A stretch of 53,711 nt of DNA from Candidatus Saccharibacteria bacterium CG_4_10_14_0_2_um_filter_52_9 (GTDB taxonomy: Bacteria > Actinomycetota > Acidimicrobiia > Acidimicrobiales > RAAP-2): positions 1 through 53,711 of the forward strand of contig CAJCJA010000026.1 of NCBI GenBank assembly GCA_903970515.1, written 5' to 3'. Position numbers and translations under genes: made by a program. Positions 23,384 to 32,414 of the stretch are shown in pieces; the stretch's first letter is position 1; each line of letters starts with the position of its first letter. The notes beneath the pieces were generated by a model that did no database searches, was not told where the DNA came from, and worked only from the letters and a program-made list of their open reading frames with translations.

Positions 23384-24742
23384 ATGGCGAAATCTATGAC
23401 CAGCGCGCCATTCGGTGCTGATCAACAAGCCGTCACCAAGGCGTCACGCTCGACTGAACTCGGGCTTATGGTGCTCGCGTGGATCATCACGACCGCGTTC
23501 TACGTTCTCGCGTCGCTCGGCTCCCAGGGCCACATGCCCCCACGCATCTGGCTATTCCTTACCAGCATCGTCGTGATCTCGCTCGGCATGCATTTCGCAA
23601 TTCGCCACTACGCCCCCCACGCCTCTCAGGTGCTCCTACCTATCGCCACGCTCTTGAACGGGATTGGCTACGTCGAGATCGCTCGATGGAATCCCAGCAA
23701 TGCGAGCTACCAGGCACTCTGGTTCTTGTTGAGTGCGCTCGCGGTGGTCGCGACGTTGAAATTCGTTCGTCACGTCCGCGACCTCGACCGCTATCGCTAC
23801 CTCACCCTCGCCGCCGCCATCATCTTGATGTTGCTGCCACTCGTGCCGCATTTCGGTGAAAACATCAATGGTGCGCGCCTGTGGGTCGTCGTCGGTCCCG
23901 TCTCATTCCAACCGATTGAACTCGCAAAGATTCTCCTCGCGTTCTTCTTCGCGTCGTATTTCGCGTCGAATCGGCAACTGCTCTCGACGCCGACCCAACG
24001 AATTGGACCCAAGCTCATTGTGCCACCGCGAACGCTCTTTCCGATCCTCGTGGCGTGGGGGTTCTCACTCGCCATCCTCGGTGCGGAGAACGATATTGGC
24101 TTCGCGTTGTTGTTATTCGCGCTCTTCATCTCGTTGTTGTGGGTGACGACGGGACTCAAGACGTACGTCATCTTGGGCATGGGTCTGTTCGTCGGCGGCG
24201 CCTTCGTCGCGGCGAATTACTTTACCCAGGTCCATTCGCGGGTGGCGTTCTGGCTCGACCCGTGGTCGGCTGCCCACTGGGCAATCTCGGACCAACTCGG
24301 ACTCGGCTGGTTCTCCCTGGCCGCGGGAGGCATCACCGGCACCGGACTGGGACTCGGACAGTCGGGGAACATCCCGTTCATCACGTCGGACATGATCTTC
24401 GCTGCCGTGGGCGAAGAACTCGGTTTCCTCGGCATCATTCTCGTGCTGTGTCTGTTCATGGCCTTTGTTGGCGAAGGATTCCATATCGCCCAACGCGCGC
24501 ATTCTGATTTCGTGCGACTCGCCGCGACCGCGCTCACGGCGACCATGGGCTTCCAGGCGTTCTTCATCATGGCGGGCGTGTTGCGCATCTTGCCCTTCAC
24601 CGGCATCACGCTTCCGTTCATGGCCTACGGCGGCAGTTCGCTCATCGCGAACTACATCATCGTGGCCATTCTTTTGAGAATCTCCGACGAGAACGCCAAT
24701 AAGATTCGAGGCGGCCAGGTGCTCGACGTGGCGCTCACTTAG
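23384..24742 (+). CDS. SEDS-family peptidoglycan polymerase (RodA/FtsW type)
   Basis: 452 residues and about ten to twelve membrane helices. It resembles actinobacterial RodA: the segment NGARLWVVVGPVSFQPIELAKI, then FWLDPW, GGITGTGLGLGQ, the conserved Asp in TSDMIFAAVGEELGF, and LPFTGITLPFMAYGGSS. SEDS proteins polymerise lipid II glycan strands, normally with a class B penicillin-binding protein. No such partner gene is adjacent. A second SEDS gene lies 0.5 kb away on the other strand. It cannot be decided here which is RodA and which FtsW. Confidence 0.9.
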   Translation: MAKSMTSAPFGADQQAVTKASRSTELGLMVLAWIITTAFYVLASLGSQGHMPPRIWLFLTSIVVISLGMHFAIRHYAPHASQVLLPIATLLNGIGYVEIARWNPSNASYQALWFLLSALAVVATLKFVRHVRDLDRYRYLTLAAAIILMLLPLVPHFGENINGARLWVVVGPVSFQPIELAKILLAFFFASYFASNRQLLSTPTQRIGPKLIVPPRTLFPILVAWGFSLAILGAENDIGFALLLFALFISLLWVTTGLKTYVILGMGLFVGGAFVAANYFTQVHSRVAFWLDPWSAAHWAISDQLGLGWFSLAAGGITGTGLGLGQSGNIPFITSDMIFAAVGEELGFLGIILVLCLFMAFVGEGFHIAQRAHSDFVRLAATALTATMGFQAFFIMAGVLRILPFTGITLPFMAYGGSSLIANYIIVAILLRISDENANKIRGGQVLDVALT

Positions 24743-25197
24743 GCGAAGAACTGCGTGAGGATCTCCTCTGCACAAAGAATCGGTGCGCTCACCGCTTGAC
24801 GCAAGGCCAAAATGAAGGCGTCACTGGGTCGTGCGTCGAAAGTGTGTGCGCCTTGAGGTGTCATCACGTCGAGTTCCGCGTAGAACACGCCCGCCTCGTG
24901 ACGAACAAGTCGCACCGAGATGAGGTCCGCCTGGAATTGGCGGATGAGCGCGGAAGTCAATTCGTGCGTCGAGGGTCGTCGCCCCGTGATGTTGTTCATT
25001 GCGGCGTACAACGCCTGAGCTTCACTCAAGGCAATGGCGATGCTGATGTGACGGAAGGGTGCCTCTGCTTCTATGAGATGCACGTGAGGAGAGGAATTGG
25101 CGAGATTGAACGTGACTGATTCGACGGTCATCACGCGAAAGATTGACGCTGGATCGTGCGCGCTGTCGAGGTCGGGGCTCGTTTCGGCGTCGCTCAT
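24739..25197 (-). CDS. BFN-domain (DUF151) protein
   Basis: 152 residues. The bifunctional-nuclease domain features are visible: a strand-rich start (VESVTFNL...HLIEAEAPFRHISIAIALSEAQAL), then RRPSTHELTSALIRQF and a C-terminal ARPSDAFILALRQAVSAPI. Some members have weak nuclease activity, but most bacterial copies are uncharacterised. The ATG at 25197 was chosen because homologous sequence begins near there; the frame is open much further but that part lies inside rodA. It follows rodA by 11 bases and is the last gene of the long minus-strand run. It shares its stop region with the converging SEDS gene. Confidence 0.85.
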   Translation of the reverse strand: MSDAETSPDLDSAHDPASIFRVMTVESVTFNLANSSPHVHLIEAEAPFRHISIAIALSEAQALYAAMNNITGRRPSTHELTSALIRQFQADLISVRLVRHEAGVFYAELDVMTPQGAHTFDARPSDAFILALRQAVSAPILCAEEILTQFFA

Positions 25198-25208
25198 CAG
25201 TAAAAAGA

Positions 25209-26351
25209 CTAATTGCCCCGGCGACGCGACACCGAAAGGACGACACCGCCCGCCGCGTAAAAGACCAACTCCGCTGAACCCCCATAACTGAGGAACGGCA
25301 ACGGTATACCCGTCACCGGCATAATGCCCATGGTCATGCCGATGTTCTCGAAACAACTGAACGCAAAAAAGATGAAGATACCCAGGCACAAGAGTCGGCC
25401 CATCGTGTCCTTCGCCACGCGCCCGATCATGAACATTCGAAAGGCGATGAAACCGAGCAACAGCAAGATGAGCACCGAACCCACGAAGCCCAGTTGCTCG
25501 CCGATGGCCGTGAAGATGAAGTCGGTGCGCTGCTCGGGCACGTAACCGAGGACCGTCTGGAGTCCACGAAAGAGGCCAGCGCCATGGATCCCTCCCGAGC
25601 CAATTGCTGACTTCGCGTTGTTGACTTCGTAGATGAGTGGCGCGAGATTGGGATTCGTCGAGTTCTGGTTCAAGAACGAGACGAAGCGGTCGACCTGGTA
25701 TTTCTTCAAAAGGTCCAAGTACGTGGCTGCGACCACGCTCAGGGTCCCCACGATGGCGAGGAACGTCATGAAGCGCGGAGGCACACCGGCGACCACCATC
25801 ATCGCAGCGACACACAGGACGATGATCGTCGAGGTTCCGAGGTCGGGTTGTTTAATGATCAGCAGTAAGGGCACGGCCGACATCACCAACAGACGTACGA
25901 CGTCGTACATCGTGAGCCCTTCGGGACGCCGCGCGCAGAACGTCGCAATCGCGAGGATGATCGCGAGCACGCAGAATTCGCTGGGCTGGATCTGGATGAA
26001 TCCGAGATTGAACCAACGCTGCGCTCCGAGCGCGCTCTGGCCGAGTACGAATACGCCCACGAGTCCAATCAACGAACACACGTAAAACGGCGTCGCGGCG
26101 ATGTCAAATCGCCGGTAGTCGAGGTTCGACATCACGATCATGATGATCACGCCCACGACGAAGAACACCCCTTGTCGTTCGAGGTAGTAATGAGGGTTAT
26201 CGCCCGCGTTGACGAGTGCCTGGCGCGTCGCGCTGTAGATCATGCCCACCCCGACGAGTCCCACCGCCAGTAGCGCCGCGAACAGGCTGAAGTCCATGGC
26301 GTCGGTGCCCGTGCGAACCCTGCTCGTCCAGGTGCTGAGGGTGTCGGTCAC
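25209..26351 (-). CDS. rodA: SEDS-family peptidoglycan polymerase RodA
   Basis: 380 residues with about ten membrane helices, close to the classic RodA length. Signatures include YLERQGVFFVVG, GAQRWFNLGFIQIQPSEF, IKQPDLGTS, AIGSGGIHGAGL, the conserved Asp in RTDFIFTAIGEQLGF, and MPVTGIPLPFLSYGGS. It polymerises glycan strands for side-wall growth. The GTG start overlaps the aroE stop (GTGA). It lies in the order mltG-aroE-rodA, combining glycan release and synthesis. No class B penicillin-binding protein is adjacent. Confidence 0.92.
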   Translation of the reverse strand: MTDTLSTWTSRVRTGTDAMDFSLFAALLAVGLVGVGMIYSATRQALVNAGDNPHYYLERQGVFFVVGVIIMIVMSNLDYRRFDIAATPFYVCSLIGLVGVFVLGQSALGAQRWFNLGFIQIQPSEFCVLAIILAIATFCARRPEGLTMYDVVRLLVMSAVPLLLIIKQPDLGTSTIIVLCVAAMMVVAGVPPRFMTFLAIVGTLSVVAATYLDLLKKYQVDRFVSFLNQNSTNPNLAPLIYEVNNAKSAIGSGGIHGAGLFRGLQTVLGYVPEQRTDFIFTAIGEQLGFVGSVLILLLLGFIAFRMFMIGRVAKDTMGRLLCLGIFIFFAFSCFENIGMTMGIMPVTGIPLPFLSYGGSAELVFYAAGGVVLSVSRRRGN

Positions 26352-27130
26352 GACACCACCTTAAGCAAGTCCGCGCCGTCGATCGGGGTCTCGAACCACC
26401 ACTGCATCTGGAGTGCGGCCTGATACGCGAGCATCCCGAGTCCGTTTTGCGTGCGACAACCCTCCGAGTGATAGAGCGCTCGCCACTCGGACATCCTGGG
26501 CTCGTAGGTGACGTCGACGGCGATCGTGTCCGACGTCACACCCTGCATGACGGCCGCTTCGTTCGTGCGCGCGTGCGCGGGCAGCGTGTTGACGATGAGA
26601 TCGACGGGTCGGTACTGCAACGTGTGGCCGTAGACGTTGGTGTAGCGACGAATGAGATTGTCCACTTTGGTTTCATTGCGCGCGTGCACTGTGATCGTTC
26701 CCACCTGCGCGTTGACCAGCGCGTCGAGAATACCCGCCGCAGCGCCCCCCGAACCCAGCATCACGACGTGCAGATTCTCCACGACGACGCCAAAAGTCCC
26801 ATACAGCGAATCGAGGAAACCCTGCCCGTCCTTGTTCGCACCGTGAATGATGCCATCGCGATAGAGCAGGGAATTGACGACGCCCGTGCGCGTGGCGACG
26901 TCACCTAAGACGTCACAGCACTTCGCGGCAGCGCCCTTGAGCGGCATCGTCACCGACAAACCGTCATACTTCTTGCCCATCCACTTCTTCAGTTTTTTCG
27001 CGTCCGACGCCTTCAGTTCAACCCGCTCCGAGCTGCCCTTGAGCCCCGCGATGGCGAGGCCCGCGTGATGGAGCTGGGGCGTCAACGAATGCGCAATAGG
27101 CGAACCCACGACGCCGAGTCGCCACTTCAC
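26348..27130 (-). CDS. aroE: Shikimate dehydrogenase
   Basis: 260 residues; reduces 3-dehydroshikimate with NADPH in the aromatic amino acid pathway. Substrate residues GSPIAHSLTPQLHHAG, catalytic Lys-65 (VTMPLK) and Asp-101 (GANKDGQGF), the nucleotide loop GSGGAAAG (about 127-134) and a C-terminal GLGMLAYQAALQMQWWF are all visible. The GTG at 27130 overlaps the mltG stop (GTGA); the longer open frame lies inside mltG and carries no homology. Order mltG-aroE is conserved in actinobacteria. Confidence 0.93.
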   Translation of the reverse strand: MKWRLGVVGSPIAHSLTPQLHHAGLAIAGLKGSSERVELKASDAKKLKKWMGKKYDGLSVTMPLKGAAAKCCDVLGDVATRTGVVNSLLYRDGIIHGANKDGQGFLDSLYGTFGVVVENLHVVMLGSGGAAAGILDALVNAQVGTITVHARNETKVDNLIRRYTNVYGHTLQYRPVDLIVNTLPAHARTNEAAVMQGVTSDTIAVDVTYEPRMSEWRALYHSEGCRTQNGLGMLAYQAALQMQWWFETPIDGADLLKVVS

Positions 27131-28131
27131 GACAAGCCCCTTGACGCTGCGAGTTGCTCTTCGACGAGCTGCTGTGCGAACGTCGTCGAGAACGCCTCGT
27201 CGCCGCTCTTGTCGATCACCTCGAAGTAGAGCCACGATCCCGCCGGCGCGTGCAACATCGCGCGGAGCGAAAACGACGAGACGGTGCAAATCGGCGTCGG
27301 CGTGAGCCCGTCGTTCAAGTAGGTGTTATAGGGCGTCGGTGTGTCGAGCATCGCGTGGGTCACGGTGCCACCATCTTGATTGAAGTAGTACAGCACCGTC
27401 GCGTCCATCTGGAGCGGACCTCCGCGCGCGAGACGATTGAAGATCACTCTCGCCACCTTGGGCATGTTTTTCGGGTAATAGCCCTCCTTTTCGACAATGG
27501 ACGCAGCGGTAATGAGTTGATAGGCGTCGAGACCGTCAACCGTGGTCGTCGGCCGCAGGCCGACCTTGGTGGCGAGAGCGTCGAACGACCTCGTCATCGT
27601 CGTGAGCAGTTTGGCCGGCGTCTCGCCGGGATTGATGACGTAGTCCCCGGGGCCCACGAGACCCTCGAGCGACGAATGGTCACCGAAGCGGCTCGACGAG
27701 GCGAGCGACGACTCTTCCTTGACGAACTCGTCACCGAAGGTGCTGGATGTATGGTTCGCCACCTCGAGCGCTATCTCGTGCAACGTGTAACCCGACGGCA
27801 CACTCACGACGTTGGGTTCGCTACTCAAGATGTCGCGCAGCGTCGAAAACGAGGCGCCTTGTCGCATGCCGTAGGTGCCGGGGATCACCGACGGCGAACC
27901 GAAGATCTGCAGGTCCACGCGAAACGCGAACGTTGAAGCAATGACGCCCTTCGCGTGCATCTCGCTTGCGATGCTCGACAGCGAGTCGCCGTAGTTGACG
28001 GTGATGAATTCCTCTTTTCCCGACCCCCCGATCGGATACGCCTGGAGTACGAACCACACGATGATGATGACCAGTACCAACACGAACGCGGCGACGACAC
28101 GGGCCAGGGGCTTAACGAGCATCAAGGCCAT
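27127..28131 (-). CDS. mltG: Endolytic murein transglycosylase MltG (YceG-like)
   Basis: 334 residues. One N-terminal membrane anchor (about 9-30) is followed by a LysM-like segment (FITVNYGDSLSSIASEMHAKGVI) and the YceG catalytic domain. The catalytic Glu is in ASIVEKEG, with VARVIFNRL, PLQMDATVLY and TPYNTYLNDGL following. MltG cleaves nascent glycan strands and sets their length. The usual GLPPGPICNPG here reads GLTPTPICTVS, a mild variation. The start is uncertain: ATG 28131 overlaps ruvX by 20 bases, ATG 28122 is a little downstream, and neither has a strong ribosome site. Confidence 0.92.
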   Translation of the reverse strand: MALMLVKPLARVVAAFVLVLVIIIVWFVLQAYPIGGSGKEEFITVNYGDSLSSIASEMHAKGVIASTFAFRVDLQIFGSPSVIPGTYGMRQGASFSTLRDILSSEPNVVSVPSGYTLHEIALEVANHTSSTFGDEFVKEESSLASSSRFGDHSSLEGLVGPGDYVINPGETPAKLLTTMTRSFDALATKVGLRPTTTVDGLDAYQLITAASIVEKEGYYPKNMPKVARVIFNRLARGGPLQMDATVLYYFNQDGGTVTHAMLDTPTPYNTYLNDGLTPTPICTVSSFSLRAMLHAPAGSWLYFEVIDKSGDEAFSTTFAQQLVEEQLAASRGLS

Positions 28132-28528
28132 CAAGATAGTTTTGCAGCATTATGACGGCCGCCGCCGAATCGACGTGTTCTCGTTGTTCTTTGGCCCTCA
28201 TTCCCGCGAGCGAGAGTGAGCGCTGCGCCTCGAAGGTCGTCAGGCGTTCGTCCCACTGGATGACCGTGCTCGTCGGCATCGCGTCGCAGACCTCGCGATA
28301 CATCGCGTCCGCGACGACCGTACTCGCGGTGTCGTGACCCGACAGCGCGATGGGTCGACCAACGACGATGAGTCCAATCGACTCCTCATCGACGAGCGCG
28401 CACAATCGCACTATCAGTGCATCATTCACCGCGAACGCGGGACGAGGAAAGGCCATCGTGCGCGACGTGTTCGAGACCGCGATCCCGCAACGCTTGGTCC
28501 CCGGATCGATACCCAGTACTCGCGACAT
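28112..28528 (-). CDS. ruvX: YqgF/RuvX-type putative Holliday junction resolvase / pre-16S rRNA nuclease
   Basis: 138 residues with an RNase H-like fold. Conserved acidic positions appear in GIDPGTKRCGIAVS, DERLTT and DSAAAVIMLQNYLD, with VVGRPIALSG between. The family trims pre-16S rRNA in E. coli and has been proposed to act in recombination. It starts four bases after the alaS stop and overlaps mltG, the conserved actinobacterial arrangement alaS-ruvX-mltG-aroE. Confidence 0.93.
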   Translation of the reverse strand: MSRVLGIDPGTKRCGIAVSNTSRTMAFPRPAFAVNDALIVRLCALVDEESIGLIVVGRPIALSGHDTASTVVADAMYREVCDAMPTSTVIQWDERLTTFEAQRSLSLAGMRAKEQREHVDSAAAVIMLQNYLDGLDAR

Positions 28529-28531
28529 TAT

Positions 28532-31090
28532 TTAGAGCGCCGCGGCCGCACTGATCACCTTGTCGATGCCGGACGCGTCGCGACCTCCGGCGAGGGCCAA
28601 TCGCGGCGATCCGCCACCACCACCGCCCACGAGCGAAGCCAGTTCCTTCACCGTCCTTGACGCGTCGAGGGATTCATCACTCGCGACCGCGATCGAGACC
28701 TTGTCCTCGCTCGCACCCACGACCACGACCACTCGACGGCCTCGATGCTGCAAGTCCTGTGCGAGCGAGCGAAGTTGCTCGCCGGGGTAGCCGTCGAGTC
28801 GTGCGACGAGTACGTCGTCGCTACTCGAGTGGTGCAATTGCTCGGCGATGCTCGAGAGTTGTGCTTGACGCAGTGAACTCAACTCTTTTTCGACGTCGCG
28901 CTGGCGTTCGACGAGCCGCTCCAACGCGGGCACCACGTCGTCATTGGACACCTTGAGTAGCGTCGCGACCGCGCCCAACGCGTGTTCCATCTCGTGGCTA
29001 CGCTCAAACGCACCCAGTCCGCTCACCGCCTCAATCCGGCGCGTGTTCGAGCCAATCGAAGACTCACTCACGACTTGAATCTGTCCAATGTCACCGAGAC
29101 GTTCAACGTGGGTGCCGCCGCAGAATTCAAGGCTGTGGGGTCCGGCGCGCACGACGCGCACTCGATCGCCATATTTATCACCGAAGAACGCAACGGCCCC
29201 CATCTTCTCCGCTTCCTGCTTGGAAGTCTGGACCGTCTCGACGCCCGGGTTCTCAACGACGTCGGTGTTCACCATCCGTAGTACCTCGGACATCTCCTCG
29301 TCGTGCAAACCGGCGCCGTGCGAAAAGTCGAAGCGAAGTCGATCCGGACCGACGTAGCTTCCCTGTTGGCGAACGTGATCGCCAAGCACGCTACGAAGCC
29401 CGGCGTGCAAGAGGTGCGTCGCCGTATGGTTGCGCCGAGTGCGTTCACGTCGCGACGGATCGATCGTCGCAATCGCCACCTGACCCGGTAATACTTCACC
29501 GTTGAGCCGTCCACGATGCGCGAAGAGTCCGCCCGCGACGTTTTGGGTGTCGAGCACTTCGAAACGACCCGATTCGGTGACGATGGTGCCCGTATCGCCC
29601 ACTTGACCACCCGATTCCGCGTAGAAGGGCGTCGAGTCGAGGAAGAGCTCACTCGTGCCGTCCTCGCCAACCAACAGCGCGATCACCGTGGTCTCGACGC
29701 TGTAACGCGTCACGTCGCGTCCGACGAATTCGGTGGCGCCGTGGCGCTCGATCAGGTCGCGATACTGGGCCTCGTCAGCGATATGTAACGTCTTCGCGGC
29801 AGCGCGAGCCCTCGCGCGCTGTTGGGCCATCGCCGCGTCGAAGTCCTCGCGCGCGACTTGGAGACCCGACTCGGCGACGATCTCGTCGGTCAATTCCACG
29901 GGGAATCCGTGCGTGTCGTGCAATTTGAAAGCGACGTCACCGGGAAACACCGTTGATCCACTCGCGAGCACGTCGTCGCGTGCGCCTTCCAGCAATGACA
30001 GTCCGGTGCGCAGCGTGCGGGCGAATCCCGCCTCTTCTCGTTCGAGTACTTCGATGATGAGTTCGCGGTCCTTCACGAGCACTGGATACGCCGCACCCAT
30101 CTTCTCGATCGTCGCGTCGACCAGCGCGGCACAGAGTTTCGCCTCGGAGCCACTGCGCCGTGCCGCGAGGATCGCGCGACGAATGATGCGACGAAGCACA
30201 TACCCTCGTCCCTCGTTGGAAGGAAGAACTCCGTCCGAGACGAGGAACGTCATCGCTCGTCCGTGGTCCGCGATGCGGCGAATCGCGACGTCAGTGTCCT
30301 CCGATGTACCGTAAGAAACATTGATCGAACGCGACGCTGTCTCGAGCAGCGGGTGAAAGAGATCAGTCGCGAACACCGATTCGACACCGTTCAAGATGGC
30401 GAGCACGCGGTCGAAACCCGCACCCGTATCGATGTTCTGCTTGGGTAGTTCGAGCATCGATCCCCCGGGACCTTTCTCGAACTGCATGAACACGAGGTTC
30501 CAGAACTCGACGAAACGGTCCTCACCCCCGAACGCCGGTCCTCCGTCCGCCCCGAAGTTCGTGCCTTTGTCAAAGAAGATCTCTGAACAAGGTCCGCACG
30601 GCCCCGTCTCTCCCATGTCCCAGAAGTTGTCCTCGCCGAGACGCTGGATCCTTTCGGGTCGAATCCCGATCATGTCGCGCCAGAGTTCTTCGGCGACGTC
30701 GTCAGACGTATGGACCGTCACCCACAATTGCTCAGGATCAAGACCGAAGCCCTCGGTGATCAGGCCCCACGCGAAGCGGATCGCCCCTTCTTTGAAGTAG
30801 TCGCCGAAGGAAAAGTTTCCCAACATCTCAAAGAACGTGAGGTGGCGCTGGGTGGTACCGATCTGGTCGATGTCGGCGGCACGGAAGCACTTTTGGATCG
30901 ACACCGCTCGATTGAAGTCCGGAATCTCCTCGCCCAAGAAATAGGGCTTGAAGGGCACCATGCCCGCGACTGTGAATAACAGCGACGGGTCGTGAGGGAT
31001 CAGACTCGCCGAAGGGACGATGTGGTGCCCGTTCTCGACGAAATTATCGAGGAAGATTGAACGAAGTTGAGCGGCTTCCACCCGAGTCAC
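28532..31090 (-). CDS. alaS: Alanyl-tRNA synthetase
   Basis: 852 residues, class II. The aminoacylation domain begins FLDNFVENGHHIVPSASLIP; the editing domain carries zinc ligands His-555, His-559 (HTATH), Cys-657 and His-661 (CGGTH). The C-terminal C-Ala domain ends with a glycine-rich GGGGGGSPRLALAGG. The GTG start overlaps the stop of rarA (GTGA). All catalytic and editing motifs are present, so it should charge and proofread tRNA-Ala. Confidence 0.97.
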   Translation of the reverse strand: MTRVEAAQLRSIFLDNFVENGHHIVPSASLIPHDPSLLFTVAGMVPFKPYFLGEEIPDFNRAVSIQKCFRAADIDQIGTTQRHLTFFEMLGNFSFGDYFKEGAIRFAWGLITEGFGLDPEQLWVTVHTSDDVAEELWRDMIGIRPERIQRLGEDNFWDMGETGPCGPCSEIFFDKGTNFGADGGPAFGGEDRFVEFWNLVFMQFEKGPGGSMLELPKQNIDTGAGFDRVLAILNGVESVFATDLFHPLLETASRSINVSYGTSEDTDVAIRRIADHGRAMTFLVSDGVLPSNEGRGYVLRRIIRRAILAARRSGSEAKLCAALVDATIEKMGAAYPVLVKDRELIIEVLEREEAGFARTLRTGLSLLEGARDDVLASGSTVFPGDVAFKLHDTHGFPVELTDEIVAESGLQVAREDFDAAMAQQRARARAAAKTLHIADEAQYRDLIERHGATEFVGRDVTRYSVETTVIALLVGEDGTSELFLDSTPFYAESGGQVGDTGTIVTESGRFEVLDTQNVAGGLFAHRGRLNGEVLPGQVAIATIDPSRRERTRRNHTATHLLHAGLRSVLGDHVRQQGSYVGPDRLRFDFSHGAGLHDEEMSEVLRMVNTDVVENPGVETVQTSKQEAEKMGAVAFFGDKYGDRVRVVRAGPHSLEFCGGTHVERLGDIGQIQVVSESSIGSNTRRIEAVSGLGAFERSHEMEHALGAVATLLKVSNDDVVPALERLVERQRDVEKELSSLRQAQLSSIAEQLHHSSSDDVLVARLDGYPGEQLRSLAQDLQHRGRRVVVVVGASEDKVSIAVASDESLDASRTVKELASLVGGGGGGSPRLALAGGRDASGIDKVISAAAAL

Positions 31091-32370
31091 TCTACCGTTG
31101 GCTCAGAGAGCCCCACGTCTGATTGCCGAGTACGCTCTCGCCACTGGCGCACGAGTTCGGACTCGTCGCCGTAGAAGGACGGCACGAAATACCGCTCCCC
31201 CACGAGCTCGTCGGGCAAGTATGACTGGGACACCCATCCCCCGTCAAAGTCGTGCGGGTATCTATACGCAGTCCCGAAGCCCATTTCACGAGCGCCGGCG
31301 TAGCTCGCGTCGCGCAAGTGCTCGGGTACTTCGCCAACTCCCACTCGCTGCACGGCACTGGTCGCCGCCCCGAGGGCGCGCGTGACCGCGTTGCTCTTCG
31401 CACTCAGCGCCAGGGTGAGCGTCGCGTGAGCGAGGTTAAGACGTGCCTCGGGCAAACCAACAAACTCAACGGCCCGCGCGCAAGCTTCGGCGACGAGTAG
31501 GCCGAGAGGATTCGCGAGACCCACGTCCTCACTCGCGAGGATGACGAGTCGACGCGCGAGAAACCGTGCGCTCTCGCCACTCTCGAGGAGAGTGACCAAC
31601 CAATAGAGCGCCGCGTCGGGGTCTGAACCACGTATGGACTTAATGAGCGCGCTCACCTGGTCGTAGTGCGTATCGGCGGACTGGTGATAGAGGCGACCGT
31701 CGCGCGCTTGGGCAACGTGGGTGAGCTCGACCGTCAGCGGCGACGCCCCTTCGGCCTTCGCCATGATGATGGCGGTGTCCATCGTCGTGAGCACCGAGCG
31801 AGCGTCGCCGTTGCCCGAGACGCACAGTGCGTCGCGCGCTTCGTCGCTGACGAGCACACCACGTAGCGCCGCCGCGCGCGCAACGAGCACCGCGAGGTCC
31901 ATTTCGTTCAACGGATGCAGGCGCCAGAGGGTCGAGCGGCTCATGAGCGCAGCGTTCACTTCGAAGTACGGGTTCTCAGTGGTCGCCCCGATCAAGACGA
32001 TCTCACCCGTTTCGGTCGCAGGCAACAGGAGGTCTTGCTGGGCCTTGTTGAAACGGTGTACCTCGTCAATGAGGAGCACGGTGCGCTGTCCGCGTTCCCC
32101 CAGTCGTTCCCTCGCTCGAGTGATTGCGTCGCGGACGTCCTTCACCCCGCTACTCACGGCGGACAGACTCTCCTCGACGTAACCGGCCGAGCTCGCGACG
32201 ATACGCGCGAGTGTCGTTTTGCCGGTGCCGGCCGGTCCCCACAGGATCATCGACGTGAGTTGTTTCGCCTCGACCAAGCGACGCAAGGGTCCATCGGGTC
32301 CGACCAGATGGTCCTGTCCCAGCACCTCGTCGAGGGTGCGCGGGCGAAGCATTTCCGCGAGCGGTGCCAC
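31087..32370 (-). CDS. rarA: Replication-associated recombination ATPase RarA/MgsA
   Basis: 427 residues from the GTG at 32370. AAA+ clamp-loader-type ATPase: GQDHLVGPDGPLRR, Walker A GPAGTGKTT (45-53), Walker B LLIDEVHRF, sensor region GATTENPYFEVN, and the C-terminal tetramerisation domain (DPDAALYWL; ASEDVGLANP; EMGFGTAYRYPHDF). It acts at stalled replication forks. The frame stays open upstream and encodes TSLFDDALRQRLSD, which looks like the real RarA N-terminus, but no ATG, GTG or TTG is available; an ACG at 32412 has AAAGGG seven bases upstream. The true start may therefore be 32412 (441 residues). Confidence 0.93.
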   Translation of the reverse strand: MAPLAEMLRPRTLDEVLGQDHLVGPDGPLRRLVEAKQLTSMILWGPAGTGKTTLARIVASSAGYVEESLSAVSSGVKDVRDAITRARERLGERGQRTVLLIDEVHRFNKAQQDLLLPATETGEIVLIGATTENPYFEVNAALMSRSTLWRLHPLNEMDLAVLVARAAALRGVLVSDEARDALCVSGNGDARSVLTTMDTAIIMAKAEGASPLTVELTHVAQARDGRLYHQSADTHYDQVSALIKSIRGSDPDAALYWLVTLLESGESARFLARRLVILASEDVGLANPLGLLVAEACARAVEFVGLPEARLNLAHATLTLALSAKSNAVTRALGAATSAVQRVGVGEVPEHLRDASYAGAREMGFGTAYRYPHDFDGGWVSQSYLPDELVGERYFVPSFYGDESELVRQWRERTRQSDVGLSEPTVE

Positions 32371-32414
32371 GTCACTGAGACGTTGGCGAAGGGCGTCGTC
32401 GAAGAGTGACGTCT

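Noticed and set aside
25198-25815. Long N-terminal extension of the BFN-domain gene
   Set aside because: The extension lies wholly within rodA in another frame and shows no domain; the ATG at 25197 marks the family start.
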